A stretch of 64,000 bases of DNA from assembly GCF_030124325.1 (NCBI RefSeq), contig NZ_JASKLR010000012.1:62001-126000 (forward strand), given 5' to 3'. A model generated the notes under the pieces. The model was not told where the DNA came from. It saw only the letters and a list, made by a program, of their open reading frames with translations, and did no database searches. Each line of letters starts with the position of its first letter. The stretch's first letter is position 1. This DNA is from Sinorhizobium sp. 8-89. GTDB lineage: Bacteria; Pseudomonadota; Alphaproteobacteria; Rhizobiales; Rhizobiaceae. The translations under genes were made by a program, and so were the position numbers. Below are positions 61,544 through 64,000 of the stretch, piece by piece.

Positions 61544-63070
61544 TTGCAGCGCGAAGACGTAAGAAGCGGCCTGATCGTCTCTTGCCAGCCGGTTCCGGCA
61601 GGGCCGATGGACAATGCCGAATTCGTGACAGGGTTCGCCAAAGCGGCGCTCGATGCGGGCGCTTGCGCGCTGCGGATTGAATCCGCGGCCTACGTCCGGG
61701 CCGTGCGTTCCGCAGTCGCAGCTCCGATCATCGGTATCGTCAAACGCGACCTTGCCGACAGTCCGGTACGCATCACGCCCTATATCTCCGACGCCGAGGC
61801 ACTCGCGGACGCCGGCGCGGACGTCGTTGCCTTCGATGCGACCGACCGAGTGCGCCCGGCCGGGATCAAAGAACTGGTCCGGGCCGTGAAGGCTAAGGGC
61901 AAGTTGACCATGGCCGATTGCTCCTCTCTGGACGATGCCGAGCATGCGCTTGCTGCCGGTGTCGACTTCGTCGGCACAACGCTTTCCGGATATGTGGGTG
62001 GTCCCGAACCGGTCGACCCGGACATAGAGCTCATTGCGGCCATGCGGAAGCTCACACCCTACGTCATCGCAGAGGGACGCATCCGCTCGCCGGTACAGGC
62101 GGCCGCCGCCGTCAAAGCTGGCGCCTATGCCGTCGTCGTAGGTTCGGCCATTACCCGCACGGAGCACGTAACTTCGTGGTTCCACGAGACTTTGGCAAAA
62201 GCTTATGCCAAGGCGGAGGGGAGGGCGGCGGAAACCGTGCTTGCGGTCGACATAGGCGGCACCAAGACAATGGCGGCACTGGTCAACGGCGGCGCGATTG
62301 TCGACGAGCTTCTCATCCCTACCGCCCGCGAGGCGGGGCCCGATGCTTGGCTCGAAGCCATCGCCGAGAGTACGGCCCAATGGCGCGACCGCTACGCCCG
62401 CACCGGCTTTGCGGTGACCGGTCTCGTTCAGGACGGGCATTGGTCGGCGCTCAATCCTGCGACGCTCGGCATTCCCGATGGCTATCCGCTGGTCGACCGG
62501 GCAACACGCCTCTTCGGCAAGCCGGTTTTCGCCATGAACGATGCGCAGGCCGCGGCGTGGGGGGAACATAAGTTCGGTGCCGGGACCGGCGGAAACCTTG
62601 TCTTTCTGACCATCTCGACCGGAATTGGAGGCGGAATCGTCATCAGCGGACGACCGCTTTCGGGATTGGCAGGTCATTTCGGTCTCATTCGCGGCCCCTC
62701 GCAGGGGCGGTCGCCGCTTGAGGACGAGACGTCCGGCCGTTGGATTGCCGCCGAGGCACTGAAGGCCGGGCATGAAGTGGAGGCCGCCAAGGTATTCAAA
62801 AGAGCGAAGCAGGGCGAGCCGTGGGCGCGAGCGATCGTTTCGCAATCGGCACTGCGTGCGGCAACCCTCTGCCGCGATATCCAGCTGATGCTTGATCCGG
62901 ACCAGATCGTCATCGGCGGCGGCATCGGTCTTGCCGCCGGCTACATCGATGAGATGCGCGATCACCTGAAAGACATTGCGCCGCGTCTCGCTCCGTGTCT
63001 CCTGGCGGCCAAGCTCGGCAGCCGCGCGGGCATTATCGGCGTCGCCGATCTCGCGGGAGAGGGCGGGTAG
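61544..63070 (+). CDS. Bifunctional N-acetylmannosamine-6-phosphate epimerase / N-acetylmannosamine kinase
   Basis: 508 aa from TTG 61544 (GGAG upstream; GTG 61535 possible). Residues 1-225 form a NanE-type TIM barrel (S-C-Q-P-V-P-x-G, G-I-V-K-R-D, D-A-T, V-I-A-E-G-R-I). Residues from about 232 form a ROK sugar kinase with V-D-I-G-G-T-K-T and T-G-I-G-G-G-I-V. The ROK zinc cluster C-x-C-G-x-x-G-C is missing; the place reads R-S-P-L-E-D-E-T-S-G-R-W. The fused pair would convert N-acetylmannosamine to N-acetylglucosamine 6-phosphate. No sialic acid lyase (NanA) is in the window. Confidence 0.9.
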   Translation: MQREDVRSGLIVSCQPVPAGPMDNAEFVTGFAKAALDAGACALRIESAAYVRAVRSAVAAPIIGIVKRDLADSPVRITPYISDAEALADAGADVVAFDATDRVRPAGIKELVRAVKAKGKLTMADCSSLDDAEHALAAGVDFVGTTLSGYVGGPEPVDPDIELIAAMRKLTPYVIAEGRIRSPVQAAAAVKAGAYAVVVGSAITRTEHVTSWFHETLAKAYAKAEGRAAETVLAVDIGGTKTMAALVNGGAIVDELLIPTAREAGPDAWLEAIAESTAQWRDRYARTGFAVTGLVQDGHWSALNPATLGIPDGYPLVDRATRLFGKPVFAMNDAQAAAWGEHKFGAGTGGNLVFLTISTGIGGGIVISGRPLSGLAGHFGLIRGPSQGRSPLEDETSGRWIAAEALKAGHEVEAAKVFKRAKQGEPWARAIVSQSALRAATLCRDIQLMLDPDQIVIGGGIGLAAGYIDEMRDHLKDIAPRLAPCLLAAKLGSRAGIIGVADLAGEGG

Positions 63071-63120
63071 CGACGCCTCGCATGCATTCGAACTGTCAAA
63101 AGATAAGAAAGGGAACAACG

Positions 63121-64000
63121 ATGAAACTGAACAGGACGTCTTTTTCGGCTGTGGCCGTACTTCTCGCAAGCGTTGCCCTGCCGGGCATGTCCCATGCAAC
63201 GGTCACAGTTCTCGGTTGGCCGGGCGGTTCGGAGGAGACCGCCCTGCGCGCGACCGTCGAAGCCTATAACGGCCAGTCCGGCGTCACCGACGCCGACAAG
63301 GTCGAACTGCTCTTTTTCAACCGAGACGGCTTCTTCGACAAGTTGCAGGCGGACATGGCAGCCGGCTCGGATGCCTTCGATGTCAATCTTGTCGCGACCT
63401 ATTCGATCGGCCGTTATGCGCCCTACATGGAGCCCGTCGATCTCGGCGCCGATGCCGGCAAGGTATTCGGCGAGTCCGTGCTGAAGACGATGCAGTTCGA
63501 CGGCAAGCAATATGGCGTGCCGACCGACCTGTCTTTGCACTTCATGTACTACCGCAAGGACCTGGTGGATGCGCTCATGCAGGACGATGCGGCCAAGAAG
63601 AAATATGCGGAAATCGCCAAGGAGCATCTCGGCAAGGACCTCCAGCCGAAGGATCCGGACAGCTGGACCTGGGACGATTGGGCGGCGACCACGCTCTATT
63701 TCAGCAAGCAAGTGAATTCCGAGAGCCCGGTCCGCTACGGTACAGTGCTGCAAATGAAGAACCTGCTTTTCAACATGATGGTCTTCCAGTCGCTGCCGCG
63801 TTCCTACGGTGCGGATTGGATGGACAAGGAGGGCAACGTCACTGTCGACTCCGACGCCTACAAGACCGGGCTGGAACTTTACAAGAAGCTCTATGATGCA
63901 GGCGCTTCACCGAAGGATTCGCTGAGCTACGAATATGCGGAGACGAACGCGGCTTATGGTTCCGGCCAGGCGGCGACCGCGCTGCAATGGAATGCCGCAG
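63121..64000 (+). CDS. Extracellular sugar-binding protein of ABC transporter, N-terminal part
   Basis: 293 codons, open to the window edge. Sec signal about 1-23 (L-P-G-M-S-H-A), then a family 1 solute-binding fold (T-V-L-G-W-P-G-G-S-E-E-T, D-V-N-L-V-A-T-Y-S-I-G-R-Y-A-P-Y, D-L-S-L-H-F-M-Y-Y-R-K-D). GAAAGGG precedes the ATG. It follows the nanE-nanK gene by 50 bp, so its transporter probably imports the amino sugar used by that enzyme, or an oligosaccharide containing it. Confidence 0.9.
   Translation, partial: MKLNRTSFSAVAVLLASVALPGMSHATVTVLGWPGGSEETALRATVEAYNGQSGVTDADKVELLFFNRDGFFDKLQADMAAGSDAFDVNLVATYSIGRYAPYMEPVDLGADAGKVFGESVLKTMQFDGKQYGVPTDLSLHFMYYRKDLVDALMQDDAAKKKYAEIAKEHLGKDLQPKDPDSWTWDDWAATTLYFSKQVNSESPVRYGTVLQMKNLLFNMMVFQSLPRSYGADWMDKEGNVTVDSDAYKTGLELYKKLYDAGASPKDSLSYEYAETNAAYGSGQAATALQWNAA

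Overview
The window looks like part of a secondary replicon (chromid or megaplasmid) or accessory chromosomal region of a rhizobial alphaproteobacterium, most likely Sinorhizobium/Ensifer. The evidence is high GC, dense ABC-type sugar operons, many LysR/IclR/LacI/GntR regulators, and two mosaic intergenic repeats resembling RIME elements of Rhizobiaceae, plus a second repeat family present twice. No rRNA, tRNA, CRISPR array, phage or insertion sequence was seen. Assignments come from reading the translations; no database search was run.

Layout. (1) 1-2871: end of a LivM-type permease, then an FAD-dependent phenol hydroxylase and a hydroxyquinol 1,2-dioxygenase, an ortho-cleavage unit. (2) 2920-10085, minus strand: a LacI-controlled sugar ABC operon with a GH127 beta-L-arabinofuranosidase-type hydrolase. 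(3) 10178-13059: DUF6064 membrane protein, Tat-exported aldo/keto reductase, DUF930 protein. (4) 13335-19303, plus strand: a second carbohydrate ABC operon whose distal genes encode an SUMF1-fold protein and a secreted ScyD/E-like beta-propeller. (5) 19317-23508, minus strand: a ribose-type ABC operon in which both permeases are fused into one 773-aa protein. (6) 23752-58018: a catabolic island for an aromatic or phthalate-like polycarboxylate. (7) 58056-64000: LysR, a second-locus phosphoglycerate mutase, a GntR regulator, a fused NanE-NanK enzyme and the start of another sugar-binding protein.

The catabolic island contains a three-component Rieske oxygenase (oxygenase, Rieske ferredoxin, 2Fe-2S/FAD reductase), three paralogues related to 4,5-dihydroxyphthalate decarboxylase (Pht5), two class II aldolase-fold proteins of the type that includes 3,4-dihydroxyphthalate decarboxylase, an ACMSD-family amidohydrolase, an FAD monooxygenase, a LigJ-like hydratase, an RraA-fold (LigK-like) aldolase, an alcohol dehydrogenase, an alpha/beta hydrolase with a Cys nucleophile, and a TctABC transporter with two solute-binding proteins. 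Together these suggest uptake, ring hydroxylation, decarboxylation and lower meta-cleavage steps. No LigAB-type ring-cleavage dioxygenase, LigC or LigI is visible here, so the pathway must be completed elsewhere or be different.

The most unusual feature is a two-gene module, bicupin followed by an EutA-like chaperone ATPase, present twice (31273-28515 minus; 55104-58018 plus) with no ethanolamine ammonia-lyase genes nearby. Both copies are preceded by the same 34-nt element (27 of 34 positions identical by eye). A separate 17-bp palindrome is shared by the Rieske oxygenase promoter and the promoter of a distant Pht5-like gene (16 of 17 identical), indicating a common regulon. A 3-hydroxyisobutyrate dehydrogenase-like gene between the tct genes and the second module carries a one-base frameshift.
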